This document shows, piece by piece, positions 63,146 to 64,000 of a stretch of 64,000 bases of DNA; position 1 is the stretch's first letter, and each line of letters starts with the position of its first letter. The stretch spans positions 743,185 through 807,184 of the forward strand of contig JAITUC010000038.1 of the NCBI GenBank assembly GCA_031286585.1, read 5' to 3'. The notes beneath the pieces are model-generated. The model saw only the letters and a program-made list of their open reading frames with translations, did not search any database and was not told the DNA's origin. The position numbers and the translations under genes were made by a program. This DNA is from Delftia acidovorans. Its GTDB lineage: Bacteria; Pseudomonadota; Gammaproteobacteria; Burkholderiales; Burkholderiaceae_C.

Positions 63146-63920
63146 CTCCTTTCTCTCCCAACTCGCCACGGCCGATGCCCCCGCAGACACGGCGCCTGCC
63201 CTGGTTCACCTGCAGGATGTGCACCTGTCCTTCGGCGACAACCAGGTGCTCAAGGGCATCGACGTGCAGGTGCGGCGCGGCGAGGCGGTGACCATCATCG
63301 GGCCCTCGGGCTCGGGCAAGTCCACCATCCTGCGCTGCATCACCGGCCTGCTGCGTCCCCAGCGCGGCGCCATCTCGGTGGCCGGCACGCGCGTGGACCA
63401 GCTGCGCACCGAGGCCGAGCTGATCGCCCTGCGCAAGCGCGTGGGCTTCGTCTTCCAGCAGTACAACCTGTTCCCCCATCTGTCGGTGCTGGAGAACCTG
63501 GTCATCGCCCCCACGCGCGTGGTCGGCCGCGACCGCGCCACGGCCGAGCGCGAGGCCCGCGCCCTGCTGCAGAAGGTGCGACTGGACCACAAGGAAGCCG
63601 CCTACCCCGGCGAGCTGTCCGGCGGCCAGCAGCAGCGCGTGGCCATTGCCCGCGCCCTGATGATGGAACCGGCCGTGCTGCTGTTTGATGAGCCGACGGC
63701 GGCACTCGACCCGGAAATCACCGCCCAGATCGTAAGCATTATTCGTGAGCTGGCGGAAACCAACATTACGCAGGTTATCGTAACCCATGAAGTGGAAGTG
63801 GCGCGTAAAACCGCCAGCCGCGTGGTCTACATGGAAAACGGATTTATCGTCGAGCAAGGCGATGCAAGCTGCTTCACAAATCCGCAAACCGATGCCTTTA
63901 AAAATTACTTATCTCACTGA
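63132..63920 (+). CDS. Amino-acid ABC transporter ATPase, chimeric with enterobacterial ArtP at its 3' end
   Basis: 262 residues. The first ~175 residues (Walker A GPSGSGKSTILRC, Q-loop FVFQQYNLFPHLSVLENL, signature LSGGQQQRVAIARAL) use the GC-rich codons of the operon. From about MMEP (position ~63,660) the protein becomes that of E. coli-type ArtP: DEPTAALDPEITAQIVSII, RELAETNITQVIVTHEVEVA and ...QTDAFKNYLSH. Codons shift to ATT, CGT, GAA, AAA and TTA at the same point. The frame stays open because the join lies in a region conserved across ABC ATPases. As written, this gene probably does not exist in either organism. Confidence 0.85.
   Translation: MNATDSFLSQLATADAPADTAPALVHLQDVHLSFGDNQVLKGIDVQVRRGEAVTIIGPSGSGKSTILRCITGLLRPQRGAISVAGTRVDQLRTEAELIALRKRVGFVFQQYNLFPHLSVLENLVIAPTRVVGRDRATAEREARALLQKVRLDHKEAAYPGELSGGQQQRVAIARALMMEPAVLLFDEPTAALDPEITAQIVSIIRELAETNITQVIVTHEVEVARKTASRVVYMENGFIVEQGDASCFTNPQTDAFKNYLSH
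63630..63700. other. Junction between GC-rich betaproteobacterial and enterobacterial sequence
   Basis: Upstream of this interval codon use is strongly G/C-ending; downstream it is mixed and AT-richer, and protein identity switches to ArtP/ArtI of Enterobacterales. The join falls on the DNA for QQQRVAIARALMMEP, where two unrelated ATPase genes can share tens of identical bases. That is a typical place for an assembler to cross between genomes. A true homologous-recombination event is possible but less likely. Confidence 0.75.
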
Positions 63921-63939
63921 TGTGTTAGGGAAAATGATA

Positions 63940-64000
63940 ATGAAAAAAGTATTGATTGCAGCACTGCTTGCGAGCGTCAGCCTTTCCGCTACCGCAGCCC
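63940..64000 (+). CDS. artI: ArtI-like arginine-binding protein, N-terminal signal only (enterobacterial)
   Basis: Only 20 codons are inside the window: MKKVLIAALLASVSLSATAA, a signal peptide nearly identical to that of E. coli ArtI. It starts 19 bases after the ArtP-like stop, with an AGGGAAAA box upstream, matching the artP-artI spacing in enterobacteria. ArtI is a periplasmic receptor of the arginine ABC transporter. The gene belongs to the foreign side of the junction. Confidence 0.8.
   Translation, partial: MKKVLIAALLASVSLSATAA

Overview
The window is a GC-rich bacterial chromosome segment. Its families point to a betaproteobacterium of the Comamonadaceae, with a Delftia/Acidovorax-like genome as my best guess. 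The clues are a Bug/TctC-type binding protein, a DUF4148 protein, many amino-acid ABC transporters and strong G/C third-position bias. That assignment is inference; no rRNA or tRNA gene is present. The last ~300 bases (from about 63,650) are clearly different: they match an enterobacterial artP 3' end followed by the start of artI, so the right edge is a species chimera, most probably an assembly artefact.

Layout. 1-4.5 kb: a truncated Hsp70-like gene with its DUF2760 partner, a bactofilin-like protein, an intergenic hairpin repeat and riboflavin synthase. 4.5-10.1 kb: a copper ATPase behind a CueR-type promoter, a lipoprotein 5'-nucleotidase, and a VbhA/Fic-like module whose toxin gene is cut by an amber codon. 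10.2-16.7 kb (minus): a 5-oxoproline operon (DUF969, DUF979, pcp, pxpA, fused pxpBC, biotin carboxylase-BCCP). 17.1-21.2 kb: two periplasmic binding proteins, a threonine aldolase and a GntR regulator. 21.2-26.3 kb: DoxX, DUF4148, a membrane ferredoxin-nucleotide cyclase divergent from a Crp-family regulator, and an ABC-F protein with a possible attenuator leader. 26.7-32.0 kb: an RND pump without adaptor, divergent from a two-component system.

32.1-45.2 kb (minus) is one cobalamin regulon. A cobalamin riboswitch precedes a TonB receptor, a BtuF/BtuC/BtuD-like importer, a luciferase-like oxidoreductase, a CobW-like GTPase, cobN and a chelatase gene. The chelatase encodes ChlI in one frame and a ChlI-VWA (ChlD-like) protein by a -1 frameshift at an A7 slippery site followed by a perfect 8-bp stem.

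45.3-49.6 kb: a CHAD protein, a YbaK deacylase divergent from a YheO-family regulator with a perfect operator, an ammonia-lyase and a Gly-X-Thr collagen-like protein. 49.6-54.0 kb is the most unusual locus. An NrtR-type Nudix regulator with a degenerate catalytic box faces, across two matching 15-bp palindromes, an operon of SPFH protein, NAD-kinase-like protein, NADAR protein and ADP-ribosylglycohydrolase. This looks like an uncharacterised NAD/ADP-ribose system. 54.0-55.9 kb: a lower-GC fimbrial adhesin and an LprI-like protein. 56.1-63.9 kb: an amino-acid uptake and catabolism operon with three tandem paralogous binding proteins, an FAD dehydrogenase, an aminotransferase, two permeases and an ATPase gene that runs into the enterobacterial sequence.
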